From Bradyrhizobium sediminis (lineage in GTDB: Bacteria > Pseudomonadota > Alphaproteobacteria > Rhizobiales > Xanthobacteraceae): 64,000 bases of DNA. The notes under the pieces are model-generated. The model worked only from the letters and a program-made list of their open reading frames with translations. It was not told the DNA's origin and made no database searches. A program made the position numbers and the translations under genes. Numbering within the stretch: the first letter of the stretch is position 1; every line of letters starts with the position of its first letter. Shown piece after piece: positions 52,541 through 61,797 of the stretch. The stretch spans positions 1,796,001-1,860,000 of the forward strand of contig NZ_CP076135.1 of NCBI RefSeq assembly GCF_018736105.1, given 5' to 3'.

Positions 52541-53332
52541 ATGACCTATCTGAAGCTCGATCACATCGACAAGGTCTTCACCCGCGGCAATGCCTCGACC
52601 GAGGTGCTGAAGGACATCAACCTGACGATCGACAAGGGCGAATATGTCTCGATCATCGGACATTCCGGCTGCGGCAAGTCGACCCTGCTCAACATCGTGG
52701 CAGGCCTGACCTCGGCCACGATGGGCGGCGTGCTGCTGGAAAACCGCGAGGTCAACTCGCCGGGTCCGGATCGCGCGGTGGTGTTCCAGAACCACAGCCT
52801 GCTGCCCTGGCTCACGGTCTATGAAAACGTCAGGCTCGGCGTCGACAAGGTGTTCGCATCGAGCAAGACCCGCGAGGAGCGTGACGCCTGGACCATGCAC
52901 AATCTCAATCTGGTGCAGATGACGCACGCCAAGGACAAGCGGCCTGCGGAAATTTCCGGCGGCATGAAGCAGCGCGTCGGCATCGCGCGGGCGCTGGCGA
53001 TGGAGCCGAAGGTGCTGCTGCTCGACGAGCCGTTCGGCGCGCTCGACGCGCTGACCCGTGCGCATCTGCAGGATTCGGTGATGGCGCTGCACCAGAAGCT
53101 CGGCAACACCATCCTGATGATCACGCACGATGTCGACGAGGCGGTGCTGCTGTCGGACCGCATCGTGATGATGACCAACGGGCCGAGCGCGCGGATCGGC
53201 GAGGTGCTCGAGGTGCCGCTGGCGCGGCCGCGCAAGCGGCTCGAACTCGCCACCAATGCCGGCTACCTGAAATGCCGGCAGCGCGTGCTCGAATTCCTCT
53301 ACGAGCGGCATCGGTTTGTCGAGGCGGCGTAG
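52541..53332 (+). CDS. nrtC: nitrate ABC transporter ATP-binding protein (NrtC/NrtD-like)
   Basis: 263 residues. Walker A GHSGCGKST, Q-loop VVFQNHSLLPWLTVYENV, signature ISGGMKQRVGIARAL and Walker B VLLLDEPFGALDALT, then H-loop MITHDVDEAV. It corresponds to NrtD in size: the regulatory C-terminal binding domain of cyanobacterial NrtC is absent. Starts 11 bp after nrtB with AAGGGAAC before it. Confidence 0.9.
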   Translation: MTYLKLDHIDKVFTRGNASTEVLKDINLTIDKGEYVSIIGHSGCGKSTLLNIVAGLTSATMGGVLLENREVNSPGPDRAVVFQNHSLLPWLTVYENVRLGVDKVFASSKTREERDAWTMHNLNLVQMTHAKDKRPAEISGGMKQRVGIARALAMEPKVLLLDEPFGALDALTRAHLQDSVMALHQKLGNTILMITHDVDEAVLLSDRIVMMTNGPSARIGEVLEVPLARPRKRLELATNAGYLKCRQRVLEFLYERHRFVEAA

Positions 53333-53352
53333 TTTTCGAGTGAGGATACCTC

Positions 53353-54570
53353 GTGAGCGAACCGCTGGTCATCGTCGGCAATGGAATGGCCGCCGCGCGT
53401 CTGGTCGACGAACTGACGAAGGCCGCACTCGGGCGTTACGCCATTGCCGTGATCGGCGACGAACCGCGGCTCGCCTATAACCGCGTGCTGCTGTCGTCGG
53501 TGCTCGCGGGCGAGATCGCCTCCCACGACATCGAACTCCGGCCGGCTTCGTGGTGGCGCGACCGCGGCGTCACCCTGAAATATGGCTGCGTCGCCACCGG
53601 GATCGACGTCGGCCGCCGCGAACTCAAGATCGCGGGCGACGAGAGCATCACGTTTTCGAAGCTGGTGCTCGCCACCGGCTCGACGCCGCTGCGGCTCAAC
53701 GTGCCCGGCGCCGAACTCGCCGGCGTCCATACCTTTCGCGACAGCCGCGACGTCGATCTGTTGTTGACGCTGGCGGCCCGCAGGAAACGCGTCGTCGTGG
53801 TCGGCGGCGGATTGCTCGGACTCGAGGCGGCCTACGGCCTCGCCAAGGCCGGCGCCCCGGTGACCCTGGTTCATCTGATGGACCGGCTGATGGAGCGGCA
53901 GCTCGATGCGCCGGCGGCGGAGCTGTTGAAGTCGCTGGTCGAACGCAAGGGCATCGAGATCCTGCTCAATGCCAATACCGCGCGCATCCACGGCGAGACC
54001 CATGTCGAGGGCGTCGAACTGGCGGACGGCCGCCGGATCGATGCCGACGCGGTGATCTTCGCGGCCGGCATTCGGCCGAACACCGCGCTGGCGAAGGAGG
54101 CCGGCATATCGGTCAATCGCGGCGTCGTCGTCGACGACCATCTGCAGACCGGCGCGGCGGATGTGTTCGCGATCGGCGAATGCGCCGAGCATCGCGGCAT
54201 TTGCTATGGCCTGGTCGAGCCGGCCTACGAGCAGGCCCGCGTGCTGGCGCAGCATCTTGCGGGCCGGGCGGCCGGCTATCGCGGCAGCGTGGTGGCGACC
54301 AATCTCAAGGTCTCCGGCGTCAGCGTGTTCTCGGCCGGCGACTTCATGGGCGCCGACGGCAGCGAAGCCATCGTGCTCAAGGACCTCAGGCGCGGCACCT
54401 ACAAGAAGCTGGTGATCTCGGCTGGCCGGCTCACCGGCGCGGTGCTGGTCGGCGATGTCGCCGGCGCACTCTGGTATCTCGAACTGATCCGGGACCGCAA
54501 ATCCATTGCGGGCATCCGTGCCGACATGATGTTCGGGCGCTCGCTGGCGCTTGCCTCGGAGGCGGCGTGA
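53353..54570 (+). CDS. FAD/NAD(P)-binding oxidoreductase of the assimilatory nitrate reduction operon
   Basis: 405 residues from GTG 53353. Class II pyridine-nucleotide oxidoreductase: IVGNGMAAARLVDEL at the N-terminus, LAYNRVLLSSVLAGE (the NirB-type variant), LATGSTPL, second Rossmann motif VVGGGLLGLEAAYGL near residue 155 and VFAIGECAEHRG. It equals the N-terminal FAD half of nitrite reductase NirB without the sirohaem domains. Best interpreted as the electron-donating flavoprotein for NasA, whose gene follows after 13 bp. Confidence 0.88.
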   Translation: MSEPLVIVGNGMAAARLVDELTKAALGRYAIAVIGDEPRLAYNRVLLSSVLAGEIASHDIELRPASWWRDRGVTLKYGCVATGIDVGRRELKIAGDESITFSKLVLATGSTPLRLNVPGAELAGVHTFRDSRDVDLLLTLAARRKRVVVVGGGLLGLEAAYGLAKAGAPVTLVHLMDRLMERQLDAPAAELLKSLVERKGIEILLNANTARIHGETHVEGVELADGRRIDADAVIFAAGIRPNTALAKEAGISVNRGVVVDDHLQTGAADVFAIGECAEHRGICYGLVEPAYEQARVLAQHLAGRAAGYRGSVVATNLKVSGVSVFSAGDFMGADGSEAIVLKDLRRGTYKKLVISAGRLTGAVLVGDVAGALWYLELIRDRKSIAGIRADMMFGRSLALASEAA

Positions 54571-54583
54571 CCCGGTTGCTGAC

Positions 54584-57328
54584 ATGACGGCCGTCGATCC
54601 CGCATGGAGTTTATCATCGGGCCGCGCTCCGCGCGGACCCGTTGGCGCCATCAGCACCACCTGCGCCTATTGCGGCGTCGGCTGCGGCGTGCTGGCGACG
54701 CCCGATGGCCGCGGCGGTGCGGCGATCTCGGGCGATCCCGAACATCCCGCCAATTTCGGCCGGCTGTGCTCGAAGGGCTCGGCGCTCGGCGAAACCCTCG
54801 GGCTCGAAGACCGGCTGCTCTATCCGATGATCCGCTGCAGCAAGGGCACCATGGAGCAGGTGGCCTGGAGCGACGCGCTCGACCATGTCGCCAATCGTTT
54901 CGCGCACATCGTCAAGCGTGACGGCCCCGGCGCGGTCGCGTTCTATCTCTCCGGGCAACTCCTGACCGAGGATTACTACGTCGCCAACAAGCTGATGAAG
55001 GGATTCATCGGCAGCGCCAATGTCGATACCAATTCGCGGCTGTGCATGTCCTCCTCGGTCGCCGGTCACCGCCGCGCGTTCGGCGCCGATACCGTGCCCG
55101 GCTGCTATGAGGATCTCGAGCAGGCCGACCTGCTGGTGCTGGTCGGCTCCAACGCGGCATGGTGCCATCCGGTTCTGTACCAGCGCATGCTCGCCAACAA
55201 GCAGAAGCGCGGCGCCCGCATGGTTGTGATCGACCCGCGGCGGACCGATACCGCCGGTGATGCCGAGCTGTTTCTGGGCCTGAAGCCCGGCACCGACACC
55301 GCGCTGTTCTCGGGCCTGCTGGTGCATCTTGCCGACAGCGGCGCGCTCGATTCAGATTACATCGAACGATACACCGGCGGTTTCGACGAGGCGCTGGCGC
55401 GGGCGCGCTGCATCGCCGGCAGCGTCGGCGCGACCGCGCTGGCGACCGGCCTTTCCGAACAGGACGTGGCGGACTTCTTCCGGATCTTCGCCGCGACCCC
55501 GCGCGTGGTGACGCTGTACTCGCAGGGCGTCAACCAGTCGGCGCAGGGCACCGACAAGGTCAATGCCATCATCAACTGCCATCTCGCGACCGGGCGGATC
55601 GGCAAGCCGGGCGCGTCGCCGTTCTCGCTGACCGGGCAACCCAATGCGATGGGCGGCCGCGAGGTCGGCGGACTCGCCAACCAACTCGCTGCCCATATGG
55701 GCTTTTCGCCGCCCGACATCGACCGCGTGCGCCGGTTCTGGAAGGCCCCGCGCATCGCCACCCATGAGGGACTGAAGGCGGTCCAGATGTTCGAGGCGAT
55801 CGCGCGCGGCGAGATCAAGGCGCTGTGGGTGATCGGCACCAATCCGGCGGTGTCGTTGCCGGACGCCGACGCCGCCCGCGCCGCGCTGAAGAAACTCGAG
55901 CTGTTCGTGGTCTCGGAGAATGTGCGTTCCAACGACACCGTGAACGCCGGAGCGCATGTGCTGCTGCCGGCGCAGGCCTGGGGCGAGAAGTCCGGCACGG
56001 TGACCAATTCGGAACGCCGGATATCGCGGCAGCGCGCCTTCCTCGCGCCGGCGGGCGAGGCCAGGCCGGACTGGTGGATCCTCAGTGAAGTGGCGAAACG
56101 GCTCGGCTTCGGCGCGGCGTTCGATTTCAACTCCGCCGCCGAAATATTCCGCGAGCACGCCGCCTTGTCTGCGTTCGAGAACAACGGCGGCCGCGATTTC
56201 GACATCGGCGCCCTGCAGTCGCTGTCGGATCAGGCCTTCGATGCGCTGACGCCGGTGCAGTGGCCGACGCGCCAGGACAACAGCCAGCCGCAGCCGCGCT
56301 TTTTTGCCAATGGCGGCTTCTTTTCAAGCGACTTCAAGGCGCGTTTCATCGCGCCGGAGATCCCCGCGCTGCGCACGGAGACCACCGCCGGCCGGCCGCT
56401 GCGGCTGAATACCGGCCGCATCAGGGATCAATGGCACACCATGACCCGCAGCGGCCTCAGTCCGCGGCTGGGCCAGCATCTGCCGGAGCCGTTCGTCGAG
56501 GTTCATCCCGACGACGCGCTGAAATTCGGCGTGACCGACGGCAGCTTCGCGCGCGTCACCACCGATCACGGACAATGCACGCTCAAGGTCGTGGTCAGCG
56601 AACGGCAGCAGCGCGGCATGCTGTTCGCGCCGATCCACTGGAGCGAGGCGACCGCGACCGGCTCGCGCGTCGGCGCGCTGGTGGCGCCGTTCACCGACCC
56701 ATTCTCCGGCCAGCCCGAGAACAAGGCGACGCCGGCGTCGATCACGCCTTACGAATTCGTGTTCCGGGGCTTTGCGCTGTCGCGCGCCCCGCTCGCCTTG
56801 CCCGACCATGCCTGGTGGGCGCGCGTGGCGGTGCCCGGCGGCTACGGCTATCTCTTGGCCGACAATGCCGATCTCAGGGGATGGCAGTCCTGGCTGCGTT
56901 CGGTGGCCGGCGAGGATCTTGCCGAATACAAGGATTTCGGCGGTGGCGTTTACCGCGCCGCGTGCTTTGCCGCCGACCGTATCGAGGCCTGCCTGTTCAT
57001 CGGGCCGGCGCAGGACGCCGGCGACTGGAACGTCGTCAAGCAGTTGTTCGCGGCCGACAGGCTCGACGACGAGCAGCGCCGCATGCTGCTGTCGGGCAAA
57101 TCGACCGACGGGCTGGCCAGCGCCGGACCGATCGTCTGCGCCTGTTTCGGCGTCGGCCGCACCACCATCTGCGACAGCATCGCCGGCGGGGCGCGCACCG
57201 CCGCCGAGATCGGCGCCAGGCTGAAAGCCGGCACCAATTGCGGCTCGTGCATTCCGGAACTGAAACGGCTGATCGCGCAGGCCGGCTCCACCGATCCCGA
57301 ACAACGGCAGCTGGCGGCGGCCAATTAG
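54584..57328 (+). CDS. nasA: assimilatory nitrate reductase catalytic subunit (molybdopterin)
   Basis: 914 residues from ATG 54584. An N-terminal [4Fe-4S] site (C27, C30, C34 in CAYCGVGC, and the later LCSKGSALG) is followed by the bis-MGD domains: SGQLLTEDYYVANKLMKGFIG, NTDSRLCMSS-like NTNSRLCMSSSVAG, VIDPRRTDTA, VTLYSQGVNQSAQGTDKVNAI, TGQPNAMGGREVGGLANQLAAH. A molydopterin dinucleotide-binding domain with TGRIRDQWHTMTRSG follows. The C-terminus adds a BFD-like [2Fe-2S] domain (CACFGVGRTTICDSI, NCGSCIPELKRLI). Cytoplasmic; reduces nitrate to nitrite using electrons from the adjacent flavoprotein. No nitrite reductase gene follows in the window. Confidence 0.95.
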   Translation: MTAVDPAWSLSSGRAPRGPVGAISTTCAYCGVGCGVLATPDGRGGAAISGDPEHPANFGRLCSKGSALGETLGLEDRLLYPMIRCSKGTMEQVAWSDALDHVANRFAHIVKRDGPGAVAFYLSGQLLTEDYYVANKLMKGFIGSANVDTNSRLCMSSSVAGHRRAFGADTVPGCYEDLEQADLLVLVGSNAAWCHPVLYQRMLANKQKRGARMVVIDPRRTDTAGDAELFLGLKPGTDTALFSGLLVHLADSGALDSDYIERYTGGFDEALARARCIAGSVGATALATGLSEQDVADFFRIFAATPRVVTLYSQGVNQSAQGTDKVNAIINCHLATGRIGKPGASPFSLTGQPNAMGGREVGGLANQLAAHMGFSPPDIDRVRRFWKAPRIATHEGLKAVQMFEAIARGEIKALWVIGTNPAVSLPDADAARAALKKLELFVVSENVRSNDTVNAGAHVLLPAQAWGEKSGTVTNSERRISRQRAFLAPAGEARPDWWILSEVAKRLGFGAAFDFNSAAEIFREHAALSAFENNGGRDFDIGALQSLSDQAFDALTPVQWPTRQDNSQPQPRFFANGGFFSSDFKARFIAPEIPALRTETTAGRPLRLNTGRIRDQWHTMTRSGLSPRLGQHLPEPFVEVHPDDALKFGVTDGSFARVTTDHGQCTLKVVVSERQQRGMLFAPIHWSEATATGSRVGALVAPFTDPFSGQPENKATPASITPYEFVFRGFALSRAPLALPDHAWWARVAVPGGYGYLLADNADLRGWQSWLRSVAGEDLAEYKDFGGGVYRAACFAADRIEACLFIGPAQDAGDWNVVKQLFAADRLDDEQRRMLLSGKSTDGLASAGPIVCACFGVGRTTICDSIAGGARTAAEIGARLKAGTNCGSCIPELKRLIAQAGSTDPEQRQLAAAN

Positions 57329-57348
57329 ACCGTAGCCCCGTCAGGCAC

Positions 57349-58272
57349 TCACGATTTTCGGTGCGTCGCGTTGACGGCGATGGCGGCGGCCGCGGTGCGG
57401 TTCTCGACGCCGAGTTTCGAGTAGATCTGTTCGAGGTGCTTGTCGACCGTTCGCGGGCTCAGGCCCAGGATCTGCGCGATGTCGCGGTTGGTCTTGCCCT
57501 TGCTGAGCCATGACAGCACTTCGCCCTCCCGGGTAGTCAGGCCCAAATCCTTGCTGAACTCCTGCGGCAGGCCGGCGCCGTTGTCCTTGGCAAGGCGCAA
57601 CAGGAATTCATTGGGGCCGAGCTTGCCCATATATTGCAGCCGCAGCGCCTCGTTGTTCGGGAACGAGGCGAGCGCAGGGGTCTTCGCCCCGGCCTTGCCC
57701 TTTTGCGCAGCATCGAGCCACTGCAGCATCGGTTGCGGCAATTCCAGTTCATCGCCGGCCCCGAGATTGTCTGACAGCAGCTTCTGCGCCTGCGGCGTCG
57801 CCCACATGATCTTGCCCTGGCGGCTCACCGCCATCAGGAAGCGGCCGGAGACGTCGAGCGCAGTCTGCGCGCTCTGCGTCATCCTGGCGTTGGCGAGGTG
57901 AACCCTGATCCGGGCCAGCATTTCCTCGATCACGATCGGCTTGGTCACGTAATCGACGCCGCCGGCCTCCAGGCCGCGCACGATGTGCTCGGTTTCGGCG
58001 AGCCCGGTCATGAAGATCACCGGCACGTTGGCGAGGCCGGCGTCCCGCTTCAGCCGCCGGCAGGTTTCAAAACCGTCCATGCCGGGCATCACGGCGTCGA
58101 GCAGGACGATGTCCGGCGTGATCTGATCGACGATCCGCATCGCGGCGGCGCCGTCCATCGCCACCATCACGGTCATCCCCGCGCCATCGAGCGCGTCGGT
58201 CAGGAGCCGTAGCGTCTCCGGGGAATCGTCGACGACGAGCGCGACGTCGCGTTTGCTGGGGTCAGTGGTCAT
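57349..58272 (-). CDS. response regulator with LuxR-type output, partner of the NCS1-type hybrid kinase
   Basis: 307 residues. Receiver domain at about 8-125 (LVVDDSPETLRLL, phospho-acceptor D59 in IVLLDAVMPGMDGFE, VIFMTGL, VTKPI). A middle part of about 100 residues resembles a degenerate PAS. The LuxR helix-turn-helix lies at about 236-295 (LTTREGEVLSWLSKGKTNRDIAQILGLSPRTVDKHLEQIY in pieces). Its ATG overlaps the end of the hybrid kinase gene by 11 bp, so they are translationally coupled. It converges on nasA, 20 bp away, and is a good candidate to control the nrt/nas and urt genes; this is inference. Confidence 0.9.
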   Translation of the reverse strand: MTTDPSKRDVALVVDDSPETLRLLTDALDGAGMTVMVAMDGAAAMRIVDQITPDIVLLDAVMPGMDGFETCRRLKRDAGLANVPVIFMTGLAETEHIVRGLEAGGVDYVTKPIVIEEMLARIRVHLANARMTQSAQTALDVSGRFLMAVSRQGKIMWATPQAQKLLSDNLGAGDELELPQPMLQWLDAAQKGKAGAKTPALASFPNNEALRLQYMGKLGPNEFLLRLAKDNGAGLPQEFSKDLGLTTREGEVLSWLSKGKTNRDIAQILGLSPRTVDKHLEQIYSKLGVENRTAAAAIAVNATHRKS

Positions 58273-61200
58273 AGCTGTGCAATGTCTTCAATGTGGCCAT
58301 GAACTGATCGAGGTCGAAGCGATCGATCAGCGCGCGCATCTGGGTGACGAAATCGGCATGCTCGGGGTGGTCGGCGCCGATTTCGGCGAGCTTGACCTGA
58401 ATGGCCCGGATGTAGCCCATCTGTCCGAGGCTGATGAGTTCCTCGATGTGCCGCAGCGGCGGTCGCGATCCCGAGTCCGGCTGCCAGCAGGAAGCCGGAA
58501 CCTGGTCGGTCTCATATTGCCATTCGATCTTGAGCAACTGCCGGATCAATTCCAGCAGCTTTGGAATATCGATCGGCTTCATCAGATAGCCGTCATGAAA
58601 TGGCTGCGCCAGGGGGGTGCCGTGCGCCTCCAGCGCGCTGGCGGAAACCATGAGGATGCGGGCCTGGTGATGGCCGGTGGCGCGCAGCGTTTCCGCTACC
58701 GTCCAGCCGTCCATGCCGGCCATCGAGATATCCAGCAGGAACAGATCGGGCCGGCAATGCTGGGCGAGCGTCAGACAGGCGGGTCCGTCCGGCGCGCTCA
58801 GCAGGATGAAGCCAAGCGGCGTCAGCACCTCGCGCAACAGATCGCGCTGGGTCGGATCGTCGTCGGTGATCAGAATGGTCTTGCGCGGGCCGTGATAGCC
58901 GAAGATCGGCGCGTCGACCGGCGCGATCCGGGTCGGGTTGGTGACTTCCGACAACAAGAGCTTGACGCGGAAGGTAGAGCCCTTGCCGACCGTGCTCACG
59001 ACCTGGATGTCGCCGCCCATCACGCCTGCGAGCAGGCGGCTGATCGTCAAGCCCAGACCGGTGCCGGTCTGCGGCTGCGATACGCCGAGCGCGCCGCGTT
59101 CGAACGGCGCAAAGATGCGCTCGAGGTCGGAAGCCTGGATGCCGGGGCCGGTGTCGATCACTTCGAACTCGGCGACCGGGCTGCGGTAATGCACGATGAA
59201 CTGCACGCTGCCCACTTGCGTGAACTTGATGGCGTTCGACAACAGGTTGATCAGAATCTGGCGCAGGCGCTTCTCGTCGGCGAACACCACGAAGGGCAGC
59301 ACCGTCGGTCGCTTGAACACGAAGTCGATGCCCTTGGCGGCGGCCTGCAGGCGGAACATGCCGACCAGCTGGTCGAGAAATTCGCTGAGGCGAACCTCGT
59401 CCCGCGACAGATACAGCCGGCCGGCCTCGATCTTGGAGATATCGAGAATGCCGTCGATCAGCCCGGACAGGTGATCGGCGCTGCGGCGGACCACGCGCAC
59501 CTGATCGCGCGGCTTGGGCAAGAGGCTCGAATCCTGCTCCAGCAGCTGGGCGTAGCCGGAGATCGCGTTCAGCGGCGAGCGCAGTTCGTGGCTGAGGCCG
59601 ACGACATAGCGGCTTTTCGCAAGGTTGGCCGATTCGGCGACCTCCTTGGCGCGCTGCAGTTCGGCGTCGGTTCGCTTGTGTGCGTCGATCTCCTGGATCA
59701 GGAGCGCGGTCTGCCGTCTCGTTTCGGCTTCCGCCGCGCTCCGGCTCTGCTGCGCCAGTACGAACAGCCAGGCGACCACGCCGATGATGATGGTCAGCGC
59801 GAAGAACACTTTCCACAACACGTCCGATAGCTGCAGATTGTCGGCGTGCACCGTCGCCGAGGTCTGCAGATAGATCAGGGCGAGCGTCAGCCCGACCAAT
59901 CCGGCGGAGACCGCGAACACGCCGAGATAGTGTCCGAGCTGCGAATTGATCCGGGCATAGATCGGCTGCGGCAGCAGCTTGCCCAGCGTCTCCGACACCT
60001 GTGCCTGGATCCGCGCATGCGGCTTGCAGAGATCATGGCAGCGGGCGTCGAGCGAGCAGCACAGCGAGCAGATCGGGCCGGCATAGGCGGGGCAGGAGGC
60101 CATATCCTCCGGCTCGAAGGTATGCTCGCAAATACAGCACTGGATCGCCTCGATATTCTGCCAGCTCCGCTTCGGCTTCCGCGCGATGTAGTACTTGCCG
60201 TCGGTGGCCCAGGCGATCAGGGGTGCTGTGACGAAGGCCACCGCCAGCGCAACGAACGGCGCCAGCGCCTTCGCGGTCGGTCCGAACAGGCCGTAGAACG
60301 CGCTGATCGAGACGATGGTGGCGATGCTCATGGCGCCGACGCCGACCGGATTGATGTCGTAGAGATGCGCGCGCTTGAACTCCATCTGCTGCGGGCGCAG
60401 GCCGAACGGCTTGTTGACCACGAGATCGGCGACCAGTGCGCCGACCCAGGCGATGGCGACGTTGGAGTACAGCGCCAGCGTCTGCTCCAGCGCCTTGTAG
60501 ACGCCGATCTCCATCAAGAGCAGCGCGACCAGCACGTTGAACACCAGCCAGACCACGCGGCCGGGATGGCTGTGGGTGAGGCGGGAGAAGAAATTCGACC
60601 AGGCGATCGAACCGGCATAGGCGTTGGTGACGTTGATCTTGATTTGCGCCAGCACCACGAACGTTCCGGTCAGGGCCAGCGCGAGGTCCGGCTGCGACAG
60701 CACGTAGTGAAAGGCCTCGAGATACATGTGCGCCGGCTCGGCGGCATGTTCGGCCGATACGCCGTGGCTGAGTGCGAAAAAGGCGAGGAACGATCCCGCC
60801 AGCAACTTGATGGCTCCGACGACGATCCAGCCGGGACCGGCGCTGAGCATCGCGATCCACCACGATGTCCTGGAACTTCGCCGGTCGCGCGGCAGGAAGC
60901 GCAGGAAGTCGACCTGCTCGCCGATCTGCGCGATCAGCGAGAACACGACCGAGGCCGCGGTTCCAAACAACAGCAGGTCGAGATGGCCGTTGGGATCGCC
61001 GTGCTCGCCGGGAAATTTGGTCCACTCCACGAAGGAATGCCGGCTGGCAAGCGCGATGGCGGCGAACGGCAGGATGTTGAGCACGAACCAGATCGGCTGC
61101 GTCCACAGCTGGAAGCGGCTGATCAGGGTGATGCCGTATGTGACCAGGGGGATGATGACGATCGCACTGATGAGATAGCCGACGGGCCGCGGGATTCCGA

Positions 61201-61633
61201 GACAAAGTTCGAGCGCGGTGGCGAGGATGACGGCTTCGATCGCGAAGAAGATGAAGGTGAAGGAGGCGTAGATCAGCGAGGTGATGGTCGAGCCGATGTA
61301 ACCGAAGCCGGCGCCGCGCGTCAGCAGGTCGATGTCGATGCCGCATTTGGCGGCGTGGTAGGCGATCGGCAGGCCGCAGCAGAAGATGATGACGCTGACC
61401 ACCAGGATCGCGGCAGTGGCGTTGGTGACGCCGTAATTGAGGGTGATGGTGCCGCCGATCGCTTCCAGCGCCAGGAACGAAATCGCGCCCAGCGCGGTGT
61501 TGGCGACCCGGGCCGCGGACCAGCGCCGCGCGCTCTTGGCCGTGAAGCGCAGCGCGTAGTCTTCCAGCGTCTGGTTGGCAACCCACTGATTATATTGGCG
61601 CCTGACGCGGTCTATCCGCTGCCGCCCTGCCAC
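58262..61633 (-). CDS. hybrid sensor kinase with an N-terminal NCS1-type permease module
   Basis: 1123 residues from GTG 61633, which has AGGAG seven bases upstream; the TTG at 61681 lacks one. Order of parts: a complete NCS1 (cytosine/purine/hydantoin permease-like) transporter with about 12 helices (30-485; marker ALGAISFLALEAIGGTITLNYG, GIDIDLLTRGAGFGYIGS); a nine-cysteine cluster at 499-536 (CCIC, C-x7-C, SLCC, CHDLC), probably metal-binding; two further helices (about 570-628); HisKA with H682 in GLSHELRSPLNAISGY; HATPase_c (INLLSNAIKF, VIDTGPGIQ, GTGLGLTISRLLAGVMGG); receiver with D968 (LFLLDISMAGMDGW); and a helical C-terminal domain of about 90 residues. Probably senses or transports a nitrogen compound, as it is divergent from urtA. 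Confidence 0.85.
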   Translation of the reverse strand: MAGRQRIDRVRRQYNQWVANQTLEDYALRFTAKSARRWSAARVANTALGAISFLALEAIGGTITLNYGVTNATAAILVVSVIIFCCGLPIAYHAAKCGIDIDLLTRGAGFGYIGSTITSLIYASFTFIFFAIEAVILATALELCLGIPRPVGYLISAIVIIPLVTYGITLISRFQLWTQPIWFVLNILPFAAIALASRHSFVEWTKFPGEHGDPNGHLDLLLFGTAASVVFSLIAQIGEQVDFLRFLPRDRRSSRTSWWIAMLSAGPGWIVVGAIKLLAGSFLAFFALSHGVSAEHAAEPAHMYLEAFHYVLSQPDLALALTGTFVVLAQIKINVTNAYAGSIAWSNFFSRLTHSHPGRVVWLVFNVLVALLLMEIGVYKALEQTLALYSNVAIAWVGALVADLVVNKPFGLRPQQMEFKRAHLYDINPVGVGAMSIATIVSISAFYGLFGPTAKALAPFVALAVAFVTAPLIAWATDGKYYIARKPKRSWQNIEAIQCCICEHTFEPEDMASCPAYAGPICSLCCSLDARCHDLCKPHARIQAQVSETLGKLLPQPIYARINSQLGHYLGVFAVSAGLVGLTLALIYLQTSATVHADNLQLSDVLWKVFFALTIIIGVVAWLFVLAQQSRSAAEAETRRQTALLIQEIDAHKRTDAELQRAKEVAESANLAKSRYVVGLSHELRSPLNAISGYAQLLEQDSSLLPKPRDQVRVVRRSADHLSGLIDGILDISKIEAGRLYLSRDEVRLSEFLDQLVGMFRLQAAAKGIDFVFKRPTVLPFVVFADEKRLRQILINLLSNAIKFTQVGSVQFIVHYRSPVAEFEVIDTGPGIQASDLERIFAPFERGALGVSQPQTGTGLGLTISRLLAGVMGGDIQVVSTVGKGSTFRVKLLLSEVTNPTRIAPVDAPIFGYHGPRKTILITDDDPTQRDLLREVLTPLGFILLSAPDGPACLTLAQHCRPDLFLLDISMAGMDGWTVAETLRATGHHQARILMVSASALEAHGTPLAQPFHDGYLMKPIDIPKLLELIRQLLKIEWQYETDQVPASCWQPDSGSRPPLRHIEELISLGQMGYIRAIQVKLAEIGADHPEHADFVTQMRALIDRFDLDQFMATLKTLHSYDH

Positions 61634-61698
61634 TTCTGCACTCCTGACCCGAAGCCCGTGCACATGCAAGGCCCGGTCCAAAACCTACGTCGCTATTT

Positions 61699-61741
61699 TG
61701 CGGTGCAATATACGCGATCTTGCGTATCTGTGCACCGCACA
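61699..61741. promoter_or_regulatory. nested palindromes in the divergent kinase/urtA promoter region
   Basis: TGCGGTGCA (61699-61707) and TGCACCGCA (61731-61739) are exact inverted complements, and inside them ATACGC-N6-GCGTAT (61710-61727) is a second perfect inverted repeat. The right edge also forms TGTGC-ACC-GCACA (61729-61741), the motif seen before nrtA. Position between divergent genes suggests regulator binding for one or both. Confidence 0.55.
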
Positions 61742-61797
61742 AATTCAGCAATCCTCGCCTGACCAAAAAGCGCGTTCTCAAACAAAATGGGGTGCTC

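Noticed and set aside
59846..61762. A 638-codon plus-strand frame over the hybrid kinase
   Set aside because: Antisense shadow of the permease-kinase gene; low-complexity Arg/Asp/Gly composition and no motif.
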